A DNA stretch of 64,000 nucleotides from Blattamonas nauphoetae (GCA_033064195.1 JARBJD010000026.1:1-64000), one strand, 5' to 3'; counted from the first letter of the stretch, positions 12,700 through 24,866 are shown. Made by a program: numbers and translations. Notes: generated from the sequence alone by a model not told the origin.

Positions 12700-14597
12700 T
12701 TAAGGTTGTGAGCTATGATGTCAAAAATATTGTCCCATATCAGACAACACTACAGTAGTGTCAAATATCAATCGCAAGAGCACATGCCTCTCGCTACTAA
12801 CAATCTTCAGAGCCCTCTTCAACGAGGCACACCGTTTTCAATGCCGCCTCTGGGCCGAGCACATTGCCGGCGAAAACAATTCAGTTGCGGATCGTCTCTC
12901 AAGAATGAGAGACTCATCAGACTTCACTCTCAAAACGGAGGTCTTCACCCAACTAATCAACAGTTTACACATCAGACCAACCACAGACGCGTTTGCATCT
13001 GTAAGCAACAGGAAGGTGACTCGCTACTGGAGTCTGATGAGGGAGGAAGAGTCCCAGGGCACAAATGCCCTCTTACAGGATTGGACGGCGGAAGATTGTG
13101 TTTACGCCTTCCCACCAATACCACTCATTCAGCGCGTGATCAACAAACTTTATCACGCCCGTCCGATGACAGTCCTCATCATTCCAGACTGGTCGACAGT
13201 CCCGGGACTGGATCAATTACTCCAGATGTCAACAACATCAATCTGTCTGGGCAGGACGGATCAAATCACCCAGATGGGACCAGGGAGGATCGCTTCGAAG
13301 GGCAGCCGACCCCCAGGTCTCCTTCGAGCATTCTTGCTGGGGAGATCTGGGAGGGCCTAGCCGAGGAAATTGGAATCAGCAAAGACACAATGATCTGGAT
13401 TCTTGCTGGAATCAGCGATGCGACGGAACGTCAATACGCGGGAGCGATCAGGAAATGGATTATTGATTCTGACAAGACCGGTCGAGACTGGAGAGACACT
13501 AATGAAGTCACCGTTGTGAATTATCTGTCAGAGCAAATTGCATCGACAAAGAATAAGAAGAAAAGACCACCACATGTAGATCGCAGCGCGCTGTCAACGT
13601 TATCGCAGCTACTTGGAAAGGGGCAGGTTGGAGCGTCCATGATCGTCTCCGCTGCAATGAAGGGGATGAAGAAGGTCTACCCCCAGCAAGCAAGATATTC
13701 GGATACGTGGGATGCTGCGAAGATGGAGGTCGAATTGGATAGAATGTGGTTGAACAGGAAGGACATCTCTGACGAGGAGGTTCAGACTGCTATGATTATC
13801 ATTCTGGTTCTGCATCATGCGATCAGATTTACAGAGGCAGCGAGGATCAGACGGGAATCGATCAACATCTCTGACGAAACAACCGTCTCATTTCTAACCA
13901 AGTTGAAAACAGGGGACGAACCGGAAAAGGTAACTCTCAGACAGGATGGTCTCAGTGAAGGGAATCGTCTCTCAAATTGGCTTGGCGAGTTGGACAGGAG
14001 GCAGACCACCGCTCCCAATTGCCAGCTTCTCTGCTCATCAGACGGAGAAGAGAGAAGCGGGGGAGACTTAGCAAGGATGGCCGGCGTGATCATGAGGAGA
14101 GCTGGTATTGATACAGACCAGTATAAGCCGTATACGCTCAAACATGCAGGAATTTCGAAACGGATTGACAGAGGATGGGGCGAAGACGACGTAGCAAGGG
14201 CAGCGCGGCTCAGCACAACATCTGGAGTCATGAGGAAACACTATGTGAAACAAATCCAATCTCCCAACGCACTCAATATTTCTTCATCTCGGAATGAGAT
14301 GGCCATTAATCGGAGATCACTGAAGAGTGATCACGATAATGGCATTGAAAGAAGAGATGAAGAAATATTAGTCCCACCACCCACCACATGAACCAAAAAG
14401 AAAGGCAGAAGAAGACAGACATAATCACTTCATCTCTTCTTTCAACTCCCAACGGAGTAACAAGGGGTTGATCGATTCTATCAATTAAACAACAGTTTTC
14501 ATTCATAATTGCGTCATTATTGCTTGATAGTACAACAATTCACGGATATTATACTCAATATTTCTTCATCTCTTCTTTCAATGCCATTATCGTGATC
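12700..14597 (+). mobile_element. DIRS-like tyrosine-recombinase retroelement, 5'-truncated
   Basis: A fossil of the DIRS order. Recognisable parts are the C-terminal end of an RNase H domain (about 12760-12930; WAEHIAGENNSVADRLSRM is the typical end of the RT-RNase H polyprotein) and a tyrosine recombinase (about 13350-14280). The two coding regions overlap, as is known for DIRS elements. The right end has the inverted structure described at 14329-14597. Gag and the reverse transcriptase core are not seen, and the left boundary is uncertain. The long open recombinase region and perfect 41 bp terminal arms suggest a fairly young but partial copy. Confidence 0.8.
14329..14597. repeat. 41 bp perfect inverted repeat at DIRS right end
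   Basis: GATCACGATAATGGCATTGA... (14329-14369) is the exact reverse complement of 14557-14597, with 187 bp between. The spacer contains AACTCCCAACGG and GGGGTTGATCGATTC, placed like the hairpin region of the two other element types in this window. By analogy the left arm is the internal complementary region and the right arm the terminal repeat. Confidence 0.75.
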
Positions 14598-14602
14598 ATC
14601 CG

Positions 14603-15446
14603 AAGTCCACCTCAGGAATGGAGAATATTCTGGATCAACCACGTGAAAATGAGGAGATAATGATGGATACCATTGAATGATGTCATCTTTATGTTGTTCT
14701 CTTCTCCAATAATTTGAGTTCGCTGTTTCAACACAAATGCATGGGATGATCAAGACAGGCGCTATTGTTTGACCAGTGCTGCATTGAAAGAATTGGTAAA
14801 CAGGACCAGCCATTAAATGAACACATGTGACATGAAATCAGAAAACGAGGGATGAGATGAAATGATTTTGAGATGCGAAGTTCAGAGATCAAGAATGCTT
14901 CCACCCAACCCACCGACCTCCTCCCAAAAGCGAGTCGGTCGGAGAGAGGGATGAAAACGTAGCTTGGAATGAAGAGGAGGTGCAATCAGAAAGAAAAGAT
15001 GTCAGAAAGTCAGATGAATACGATGAGAGGATGAAAATGAAGAATCAACTCCATCGACAATAATGAGGATGACAGTGTGAATGAGAATGAACAGAACAAG
15101 AGGGAGACAAAATGAAGAATGAAGGAGGTGGAGTGAATGAACAATCAAATCAATGCTTCCGAAGACGACGAGGCTGAATGAAGTGTCCGTCGAACAAGCA
15201 TTGACCCAGAACTCGAGAAAGGAGTTTGGACACACAAACTGGCAGACATAGTTGAGGTGACATGAAACTGCACAGTTCGTGTTGGTTGGGAAGGTGGAGG
15301 AGAACGAAGGAGTGAAATGGGGGTGCACATGCAACTCAATCGGAGTCGATGATTTGAGACGGCGAAATCAAGAGGAGAAAGTTCATGTCAGCAGGTGAGA
15401 TGGTGAGTTGCCGTTTAAAGGAGAATCGTGACGAGTTGTGGTGATG
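14603..15446. other. Intergenic, no supported gene
   Basis: Two minus-strand frames (about 98 and 110 residues, the latter Cys-rich with a hydrophobic stretch) overlap this region but show no recognisable domain, and the first runs into the element repeat. I would not call either a gene. Confidence 0.4.
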
Positions 15447-17124
15447 TTACGGTTCAGGTGCTTTCATTTCGTTTCCAGACGCAACATGAGTGTCTTCAGG
15501 ATGAGAGGAGAGGAACTCTCCGATTTCTGTCAGGGTTGGTCGTTCTTTCGGATCAACTGAAACACAACGATTCGTCTTTCAATGATTCCATTTTCGGCCC
15601 AATTCCTGTTCCTGACTGCCGTTGAGCATTCATTGCATCCAGCTCTCCAAACGGCACTTGTCCAGTCTCGATTTCCCACAAGACAAGGCCAAGACTAAAA
15701 ACTGACGCTTTGTGCCCATCCACTTGTCCTCCCACGCCTGATCCCACCACTTCAGGCGCTCGCCAGCGAAGATCATCCATTCCTGATTTGTCCTTTTCTG
15801 AGTTGTCAGTCATGTTCGCGTTCCGCTTTTGAGCTTGCGCTGCTTCTTGTTCAGCTTCTGATGCATTCATTTGCAGTTTCAGTTGAACATTTCCAGATGC
15901 GTCAATCAAAATCCAGTGAGATGAAAGATGTGTCAGAACATCACTCCATCCGCGATGAGCCACAACATGCGTCAATCCATTCACAATCTGAACTCCAACT
16001 CCTCGTTTTCCAATCTCCCTTCGTTCTTTGTGAAGCACACTGTAAAGCGTCGAATCCATTCGAGCAGTCGAAATCGTAAAATCTCCTCTGCATGACATCA
16101 CCTCCACCAGCTCTCCCTCCTTCCTCGACATCGTATTCAGCACTTCATCCGAATGGTTGACCCTCGTCGGATGGTCGTGCGAAGGGTCAAAGGTTGCTTG
16201 GTCATTCTCATCTGTCCGAATCACTCCATGCGAACAATCGACTCCGAAATCTTCCACCTTCTCAACATCCATCGGTTCCTGAGTTTCCAGTTCTTTCTGT
16301 GCCGGCTTCTGCTGTCGTCGCCGCAGAAGAACGATGACGATGATTGCGATGACGAGAGCAACCAGCAGACAAGCAACCAGCGGAATCAGCCAGCTCAACA
16401 ATCTTTTCGTTTCTGGCGACATCGTCTTTTTTGGATCTTCCGGCTCTTCGGGAGGGACATACGATGATTCGGGGATGTGGAAAGTGATCGTGTGGTTCAT
16501 AAACACAAACAGGGTGTCTGTTCCTGGTGATGGAACAATCGATTTGATCGTGTATGTTGTGTTATGTGTCAGAAGCTTCTCATCTCCAATCACTTTGAAT
16601 TCTATCGTTCCCCCTGAGATGGAGCTGGTTTCTGTGATGACGGTGAGTGTCACATCCTTTCCTTCTTCCTCCACGACAAAGTCATACGATCCGCACACTT
16701 CTTTGTCGAAGAGCAGAACAATAAACGCTGATTGGGGGTCAGATTCGATGATGTGGGCTGTCGCAGCCTGAAGCGTGGAGAAGGAGGGCAGTGTTGGGGT
16801 TGTGAAGGAGACGAAGGAGGGTGTCGAGGCGAGGTTGAAGGGCCAAGCGACCTGCGGGATTGAGATGCCATTGGACATTGTCGATGACGAAGAGGGAACA
16901 ATCCCAACAATCTTTGTGATGGTGTAACCCGTGCTGTATTTCAGACTATCTTCTGACTGGAAGACGAGAGTCCCTGTCCCGTTGAAGAACAATACAGTCA
17001 ACACTGTGACAGCTTCGTCCTCCTCCTCAAGTGTCACTTCATATTCCTGCGGGATCTTCGGTGTATTCGCCTTTATCCTCAACTCCATCTTTCCTGTCTC
17101 TCGATTCACCGTCGCTGTTGGTTT
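15447..17124 (-). pseudogene. Receptor B, C-terminal half: Ig-like stalk, TM, pseudokinase
   Basis: The 3' part of a membrane receptor read leftwards from the element boundary. Order: two Ig-like beta repeats (NTPKIPQEYEV..., then SAFIVLLFDKEVCGSYDFVVE), a Pro-rich linker, one transmembrane helix (about 16401-16324; LLSWLIPLVACLLVALVIAI followed by RRRQQK, so the tail is cytosolic), and a kinase-like domain. That domain keeps only C-lobe features (LRWRAPE, ASVFSLGLVLWEIETGQVPF). The VAIK lysine region, HRD and DFG are absent or replaced (SHWILID, LKLQM), so it should not phosphorylate. Compared with receptor A, a small deletion near 15556-15580 shifts the frame just before the last helices; the lost frame (DPKERPTLTEIGEFLSSHPE) is still readable down to a stop at 15447. 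Probably a recently broken gene. Confidence 0.72.
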
Positions 17125-17548
17125 TTTACACAAACCAGTGCTCATCAACATGTTGAGTGAGACCCTGGGTCCATCAAAGACGGTCCATGGGTTGGCCGAT
17201 CAACAAATACAAATAAGAAGTTTTATCTGTTGAAAGTTAAAATCCCAACTCGAGAGGTTAATCATCGAGCCGGTTCTGCCCAAGTGGGGGCGGTTGATAA
17301 GCAAAAAGTGGGATCTAGCCCATAATTCCAGAAAAGCCCCAACGGGGATGAAAAACTGGAGAAACCGAAAAGTCAGAATGACTAATGAAATGAAAACCAC
17401 CAAAAGGTTACAACTTAAAACGCCGCAGTGCTAAAGACATACCGATGTCCTCTTTCAACTGCTGTGTGTCAGAGAAAGAGGTTGATGAGCACTGGTTTGT
17501 GTAAAGGATGTGCAAGCTCCATCCGACACATAACCAGGGCTCATCAAC
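17125..17548 (-). repeat. DIRS-like right-end block (copy 2)
   Basis: 424 bp, colinear with 3123-3544: GTTGATGAGCCCTGG unit, joined-end block, inverted unit, the CCCCGTTGGGG and GCCCCCACTTGGGC hairpins, terminal repeat, and GTTTGTGTAAA end. Confidence 0.75.
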
Positions 17549-20500
17549 ATGTTGAGATTTGAAAAGGACTAAAATCAAGTGGAAAGTGAAAATGAGAATA
17601 AGAAAAGAAGAGATCCTGAATGACTCTACCCATTTGCTCACTTCCACCAAGACTACGGCCGTGCTTCCTCATAAGCTGGCACCAGCAGTTGGCGAGCGAG
17701 GAGTCTTATCGACCGATGACGATTGGAGCTGAGTAGTAGTCGTCAACAGGGGGCAGACTCGACTGACCAGTTGTAGTATCCTTTTCCACTCACTCCCCGA
17801 GGTTGAGGAGAACTCGACTCATAATTGTCGGACGAAGAGAACTCGACCCGCAGAAGAGATTCTCGAATGTAGGCTCGCGAGTCGTGGTCACGGGCGGGAG
17901 GGGAGAGTGGATTCATAGCCTGTTTCCGCTGATATGTAGCTCAGCTTTTCTTCTAAAACCATCTCTCTCTCCCCTCAAGTCACTCCTTCCATGTGAGTTT
18001 TGCCTCTTGTGTCTCTACCCGCTGACTCACATCGAGTGTTGTCTCCTCCATTTCTGTCTCTTCCGACCAGTCGCGTCTGCACTGTTGACATGTCCCTCTC
18101 TCCTCAATCAACACTCCTCCGGACAACAAGATGACGATGTAAATCGTCTTTCATCGCTCATCGGCACTCCCTGCCTCTTTCACTCCCACTTCTTTCACCA
18201 ATCTTTCCATTTGGAGATTTGTCTCGGTATTGACACTAATCGTCGATCAGCTCAAAGTAGCAGCTACTGATGTCGAGGTTACGTTGAAGCATCAGGACTC
18301 GAAAGGTTGTCAAAAGTCATTTGAGGGAAGGTTAACTGCTGCTCTCTACTTCGACGAAGGCGGTGGTTGAGAGGAATATGCTGAGGAAAGTGCTATGCAT
18401 GCCCGTATTTAAACAGTCCTCTTTCCCCAGAGATGTCCAAAAAACATCTCGCATTCCCTCCCAACTCCGCCGATCCCGTTTCCGTTCCGCTACCAATTGT
18501 GCTGGTGCTGTGGGAGATATCCATTCTGGAACCATATCCGATGATGTTGACTTCTGCCCGACCAGATTCTTCATTCCTTCCTTCGGGCCCCAAGTCCAAC
18601 ATGTTTCTAATTTGACTGTACTCATCTCTGACAACACCTTCCGACCACGATGGAAATAATAGGTTGACGGTTCCGATGGTGAGTTCAGAACTGTTTCTCA
18701 GAAGTATTTCCTACAATGCGGGATGATCTGCGCTGTGACTGGTTCGCGATTGGCCGTCAAGTCCTTGTCAGCCAATCAGTAGAAAATGATTCACGTTCGC
18801 TTTGATTTGCATTGAGGACCGTCCCCTTGAAAGGCACTCTGATGTTGGTCAGAGTAGGTCATGCTGATGGTGTGAACTACCGACCAGCGAATATGCCAGT
18901 TAAGTTTTCTGGATTACTACACAATCACATCCAGTCTGACTCTTCCCCTTCTCCAAAGGTGACTTTGTGCTGGTCTGTTGAGATGCCGCACTCTTCACAT
19001 CAACGTGTATGGTTGAACTGTATGGCGAGAGACCAGTAGAGCTTGGATCTCCAACCCAATCTGTCTTTTCCTGTGCGATGACATGCCTTTCATGCGTGTG
19101 AGACAGAGAATGTTTAGCCCATTCAGGGTGAGGGGTTCAGAATGAGAAACGTGTTTCTCTGATTCTCGATGATTCTGTTGAATGAGTGGGGTTCGACGAT
19201 GCCTGGTGCGAGCAACCTGTCTCTCGGCTTTAGCCTGTCTTGTTCTTGAGATGTCGTTGAAGAGAGTTTAATTTGATTCGTCGTCGACTTGTGACCAGGG
19301 AAACACATTGCTCTTGTTGGAGAGACTGGTCGCGTCCTCTTATTGGCGGCAATCAGAACGGATAGTGCGAGAAAGCTGGACTTGGACGTTCTCCGGACTG
19401 TCCTTCTTCTTCAATTTTGCCTTTCGCTGTCAACTCTCTCCTGGGCATCATGACAGTTTACAGTCCCACAATTTCGTTGCTCTGGACGATTGAAGAGTCG
19501 TGGACAATGCGGAGGAGATTTCTCTCACTCTCCTTCTTCTCCGCGCCTGGTACGTTCAGTAGTGTCCGTTTCGAGAATCCTACCATCGTTTCACTTCAAA
19601 CTCCGGATAATTTTGAGTCATGGTCTTGTAATTTATTCCATTCTTTTCAGCGAGTGTTTCAACAAAGAGATTCTTCACGCCGATTATCATGCTGAGTTCA
19701 TGATCTTCATTGGCTTATTGGACGAGTTCAAATGTCCTCGGATTTGTACGTGGTTCTTCAAAGTGATCAAAACAGTCGTGAAGATTTCGAGATCATCTGT
19801 AATGTGATATAATCCTTTTGGAGGACCTGAGCGTGAACTAGAATCAGTTCAAGTGTCGACGTCGTCGAGTTCAGCCTGTCCCACTGGTGGGACAGAAGGT
19901 GCTGTTCGAGGATGGGGCTGGAGGCTGATACAATCCTGAAAGGTGACGACGGAATTGGGAACTGACGATTGTCGTCGAAATGTGCACATTTTGTGATTTT
20001 CTGAGATTGGTCATTCCTATCCTTGTTTACAATCTCAACTTCGTTGTCGTTCCCAAAGAGGTTGTTTGCATGTCAGCACTAAATAATTTCACTTGTAATC
20101 GATCATATTTCCAGTCCTTTGGTCGTTTTGAGGTAAGTTCATCTGCCGTGAAACTTTGAGTCTGCCGGGGGATCAGTTGTCCAATTGAGCTTGAGACGGT
20201 ATTGATATCGAATCAATGAGAGATGTGCGGAGATGAAATGATCTGTTGAATCACGATTGTTTGTCAATTGAGGTGATCGAGGCGTTGATACGTTGATTAC
20301 CGACCAAGTCATGGTGGAACTCCGTTGTTCTTTTGGCTCCCTTCGCAGGATGCTCTTGTGTTTCGTTGCTGATGCAGACAGGCGTGATGTTGGCGATACT
20401 CGAGTCCAGAGAATGTCCATCAACAGTGTATCCCAAAAGGAAGACCATTTCTTCCTTGCAAGGGGATCAAGGGTTCAGGTCTGACATGTTTGGCTCCGAG

Positions 20501-21887
20501 CCAAGATGCGCAAGATCGCCGTGATACTGTCGTCGGAGACGTGATCAAATTGATGTAAATGGTGAGTTATACGAAATGGTGACAGATTTTGAGATGATAG
20601 TGACGAGTGTTGATTCGCTTTATGTCCGGTATTGGATGGTGCGTGGTTTCATTTTACCCCGCTGCTGGACGGGATGAAATCACGCAACCAAGGTCACTAA
20701 TTGCTGATTCTAGCAATTCAGAGGTGCCTTTATCTTTCATTGGCTTCGTAGGTAGAGTTTGATCCTTCTACATGGCAGAGTCCATCTAACGAGATTATCT
20801 TGTAATCATCTGTCACGTTTCACCCTGTTGGATATCAGAATACTATTGAGTTGAGTCGTAATGCTTTTCTTGCAGTTTACAGCCAATTTTAGTCCGAGCA
20901 GAGCAGGCGGAGTGATGCTTCTCAAATCTGGTAGAAAAGCCTCCGCATGATATTGAAATGCTGTGGATAAACTGTTTGACCTTCTTTTTATTGTCCAAGT
21001 CTCCTCCTCGCTCGCAAGTCCAAGTTCCTTGAGTGCAACGGTTGGCACGAAAAAGTGGTCGCTTGATTGGACGAATTTCATGATGAATCCTGTCACTTCT
21101 GGATCTGTTGTTCACTTCGCATGCTAATCATGATACTTCTGAATCTGGTGATCGTTCGGATGTAATACCGAGATACTTTTCCTTCGCCCTCCTTTCTATG
21201 ATCCGTGGAGAGTCTTGTTGTTATTATGAATGATATCGGCAGTCAATACTCCAACGTTTGCACTGTCTTGAGTGCTGAGGAACGTTATTACTGCACAATT
21301 ATCCATTCGTGGTTGTACTGAGACGCAAGTATGATTGGTGTGTAATGCAAAGGTATTGTCTGGTTCAGATTCCAAGCTTGTAAAACAGACGGATTATCTC
21401 ATCCTCGGTATGAACTTTCAACCTTGTCACGATCCTTCGCTTGAGAGAGGATAAAACTGAACAACTTGAAATTGATGTCGTGAGGCATCGTGTGAATTAC
21501 TTTGCTGATTTCAGGGCTCACAAGATCGGAGAGATTGTCGATGCCTGTATCCTCCTCGTCGTCCAACTTTCGAATCGGGTCATGGATCTTTAAGAGTGAT
21601 CGATCCTCTTCAAGTTCCCGGTCTTGCTTGTCGACTTGTAAAACATTCATATTGAGAGATCTCAATTGAATCCACTTGTTACCCCTGTCTTGAGTGGGTA
21701 GTTGAAAGAAGTGAGGTGATGCTGCCATCGGGAGATACTTGTGCGAGCCTTTTATGGCGAGATTGAAGAGAACGACTGAGTGAAGAAATTGTATTTCTGT
21801 TTGATCAGTATGAATTAAGTGATGATCAAAGAATGATAGTTCGTTAAAAATAGACGAGGAGGTCAATTTGTTTCGATTGGTATTTTA

Positions 21888-21983
21888 GATCGGCCAACCC
21901 ATGGACCGTCTTTGATGGACCCAGGGTCTCACTCAACATGTTGATGAGCCCTGGTTATGTGTCGGATGGAGCTTGCGACATCC
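21888..21983 (-). repeat. DIRS-like left terminal repeat (copy 2)
   Basis: 96 bp comprising the left outer end plus terminal inverted repeat of the element at 17125-21983. It matches the 88 bp left end of the second element (42888-42975) in layout and in both boundaries, though the sequences are diverged. A short shared motif (GACCTCCTCGTCTATT) follows at the same distance inside both elements. Confidence 0.75.
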
Positions 21984-23213
21984 CGCTGTCAGAATTGGAC
22001 CGATCTTTTCGAACTCGGGATCCAAATGTCGTTCAGGGTCGGAATATCCTGTGCCGTTCCATACTCTGTCCATGATCATTCCAGATGAGTCGTGAATGTT
22101 TGCGGTGAAACAGTTGTTAAACTGCAGTGTGGGCATGTAATTGCGATCGATCTTCAAGAGTGCGATATCAGTAAACTTTCCCTCATTCTCTTCGGTATTC
22201 ATACTCCCGAGAGATGACGTGCCTTCACCAACCGAATTCCCAACAAAGTACACATGTGACAACGATAAAGTGGTATGATCGCGCGTTTGTTCAGCATAGA
22301 TGGCACCAGTTGTGCCCGAGTGGCAGCTCTCCACGAGTGAATCGGAGACGGTGAGGTTGTTCAAGAAGAGAACTCCAATCGCGGCACCCGCAAGTGTGGA
22401 CGAGCATTCGAAGAAGTGGCTTCCCTCCGCCGTCACCGATCCGGCCATCAAGTGGTACCCAATCCCCGCTCCACTTGCGTGATAAACTCCACCAAGCAGC
22501 TGACAGCGTTCAAATTTCATGTTGACAAACGACATCCCCATCTTCCCTTGAGCGTATACGCCTCCACCATCTGTATCCGCCATGCAATCTATGATGACAC
22601 AACCAACAAATCTGAGCAGCTTCCCGGGGGCATGGTCAGTGTTGCAGTATCCTTGAAGATACACCGCACCGGCATATGAATACGAACTATCACCACGATG
22701 TGTCGAACAACGCTCGAATCTGCATGAATCGACGAGAGAATCATCCGCAAGAAAGAGCGACAGCGCTCCTCCATTGTCGTCTGAGGAGCAGTTCGTGAAG
22801 TTGCACAATCTGGCTGTGAAATACGTGCGATTGTACTGAGTCCGGGTAAAAGCGTATAGAGCGTTGTGAGAGGATGAACACAGCTCCCCCAAAATCGTCG
22901 GTGCCGACTATGTCGGTGAATGAGCAGGAGAGGAGAGTGATGGAGCCTGTGTAGTGGCTGAAGAAGAGCGGGCGGGCATTCGTGTTATAGCGGCCTGCTG
23001 TGAAGTGGCAGTTCGAGAAAATGGTTTTGGAGTCTGTGTCGCCATCGGGACTGTGGTAGGAGTACTCGGTTCCATCATCAAATTGAGTGATGGTGCCATT
23101 TGGGAGGGTGATGGACGGGTCGGTGTTGTCGTGGGGGAGGAGAGGAGGGAGGAGAAGGAGGAATTCGAGCACAAAAGTGACCCTCCAGAGTTCATGTTTC
23201 GAATCGTTGATCC
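21984..23213 (-). pseudogene. Receptor B, beta-helix ectodomain (broken)
   Basis: The minus strand encodes short repeats typical of right-handed parallel beta-helix (pectin-lyase-like) surface proteins: NMNSGGSLLCSNSSFSS, FGGAVF, DDNGGALSLFLADDSLVDSC, SYAGAVYLQGY, DTDGGGVYAQGK, TTGAIYAEQT. Asn-X-Ser/Thr sites suggest an extracellular, glycosylated domain. At least two frame breaks (near 23130 and 22870) separate the pieces, and the N-terminus and signal peptide are not found upstream, where a kinase fragment begins. The last codons before the insert (GPILTA) continue in frame with KPTATVNRE on its far side, so this and 15447-17124 are one gene. Confidence 0.7.
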
Positions 23214-23526
23214 CGATAAATGCGAGCTAGTCGGGACTGACCATAGTTCATCAGCAATACCAACTATAGTTCATCAGAGACCCATCATTTCGTTTCATCT
23301 ACAAGTAGCCACTTTCACCTCTTCAAGTCATGTCCATCTCTGACATCGCCTTTCGGAGAGAAATACGCGGAATTCATCTACACAAATCGTGAATGTCTCT
23401 TTGAGCGAACTGCAACGTAGAACTGATCACACATGATTCCGGAATCTGTACAGCGACTATCATCAATCCAGATGCGAGTGCACCAAAACTGAGGGACAGA
23501 ACTCCAATGAGAATGACTTTTAGTCC

Positions 23527-24330
23527 TCACTTGGCTTCACAGTGCGCTGTCGTTGGGATTCCCTTGCTATCCATCACTCGCTCGGGTGAGTTGTACTCGA
23601 ATGTCCCAAATTCACCTGTTGTTTGTGTCATGTGCTGTTCAAAAGTCGCTGAACCACCAAGATCACCTGAAACCAGAAAAATGACATATAAAAGAAATAA
23701 AACACAACAAACACAGAAATGCCCGATTGTTTATACGAAGAAGAACATTCTCCGGCTTTAGATCGCCATGAGCTGTCGATCCCGACGAGTGAGTGTGCAT
23801 CCACAAAAGTCCTTCACAAATGTCGATCAGAATCATCACTGTCAGCTGAAAACACATCCACAACAACAAAACATCAATAATAAGAAAAATTCAGATAAGT
23901 ACCAAAGAATGAGGAAACAAGAAGAGACAAACAGGTAGAGGAATCAATTCGTTTCGTTTCTCACATTCCATGATCAGATCTTTCAGAGATCTTGTCCCAA
24001 GCTCCATTACAATCGCTTGATGCCCTCCCATGTCAATTGATTCATGAAGACGCACAATCCGAGGATGAGCAAAACGAGTCAACATCTCAATTTCACGACT
24101 CACTCGCTCCTTGTCCCCTTCTTTCAGCATCGGCAGCACCTTCACCGCATATTCAACTCCACTCCGCTCTTGTTTCACTTTCAGAACTTGTCCAAAGGCT
24201 CCTTCACTGATCCTTTTCGCGTTTGTGTCTGAATCACAAAGAACAATGAGACGAAACAATCAAAAATGAGAAATCAAGGCAGAAAGGGCATGCATCCGGG
24301 AGGGGTGACATCGTCGAGTTTTGATGTCAT
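23527..24330 (-). pseudogene. HGD/DLG-motif protein kinase, lacking the C-lobe
   Basis: Four exons: 24330-24294, 24228-23933, 23845-23713, 23666-23527. The product begins with a short leader ending PPGY, then the glycine loop SEGAFGQV, the lysine motif EYAVKVL, GSTAHGDLKPENVLL (catalytic loop with HGD instead of HRD), CDLGG (DLG instead of DFG), and the activation end FGTFEYNSPERVMDS. It stops a few residues after the APE equivalent, so the substrate-binding C-lobe is missing. Introns are GC-AG (65 nt), GT-AG (87 nt) and GT-AG (46 nt). Exons 2 and 3 (296 and 133 nt) have the same lengths as in the intact paralogue at 55150-57214. Truncation by the rearrangement that left receptor B fragments next door is likely; a short functional protein is less likely. 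Confidence 0.75.
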
Positions 24331-24414
24331 TTTCGAGGATCAGAACCTGTTCGCCCTTTCTTTGTAAAAGTGAACATATTTGACCCTTTCTTTGAAATGG
24401 AATCAAAAAACTGC

Positions 24415-24866
24415 TCAATCTGCCAAAAAAGGAGTATTCCCACCCATCACGTGGATCACATGTGTTCCCATCCAGAAATCATGCACTTCCAAGAAATAAG
24501 ACCCACGACACCGGAAGAAGAGCTCGATCTCATCCGAAAGCCCTTCTTTGCGAAGTTTTGTCAAGATCTGTTGTCTTCGCTTCTGGCTGACTGCATTATC
24601 ACCTTGTGGTGTCCTTCCGAGATCCCTCACACTCTCGAAAAGACGTCCAGTCACTTTGTCTGTCTCAATGGTGTGAAGATGGTCGTGATGATATTCGGGT
24701 GTGTGTTCAGAAACAAAGGAGTATCATCATCAGTTGCAGAGTGGGGTAAGGACTGGATGGGATGGTATTTGTCTGGGTTTAAATTCATAGTCATGGAATA
24801 ATAAATGAAGTGATCGGAATCAGATCCAAACCACAAGAAATCTGACAATTCTGAGTCTACAACCAT
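24415..24866 (-). pseudogene. Armadillo-like family fragment
   Basis: Two minus-strand pieces in different frames. The first (WFGSDSDHF..., PLFLNTHPNI) matches the start of the fragment at 30455-31054, including the upstream DNA (TTTCTTGTGGTTTGGATC in both). The second ends GLSDEIELFFRCRG. Too short and frame-broken to be a working gene; it belongs to the family represented intact at 25908-26987. Confidence 0.5.

Larger units (their letters stand above)
17125..21983 (-). mobile_element. DIRS-like element inserted in receptor B (type 1, copy 2)
   Basis: A 4859 bp insert. Left end (21983 downward): outer end GGATGTCGCAAGCTCCATCC, then an inverted terminal repeat to 21888. Right end (17548 to 17125): internal joined-end block, hairpin region, matching terminal repeat and outer end TTTGTGTAAA. 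The internal block joins ...TGTAAA to GGATG..., which predicts exactly these ends. There is no target duplication, as expected for recombinase-integrated DIRS elements. The two terminal repeats are nearly identical, suggesting a fairly recent insertion. The interior shows no recognisable retroelement protein and looks broken or non-autonomous. Confidence 0.65.

Noticed and set aside
17803-18270. 155-codon plus-strand frame
   Set aside because: Antisense within the DIRS-like element, Ser/Leu/Cys-biased, and no recognisable domain.
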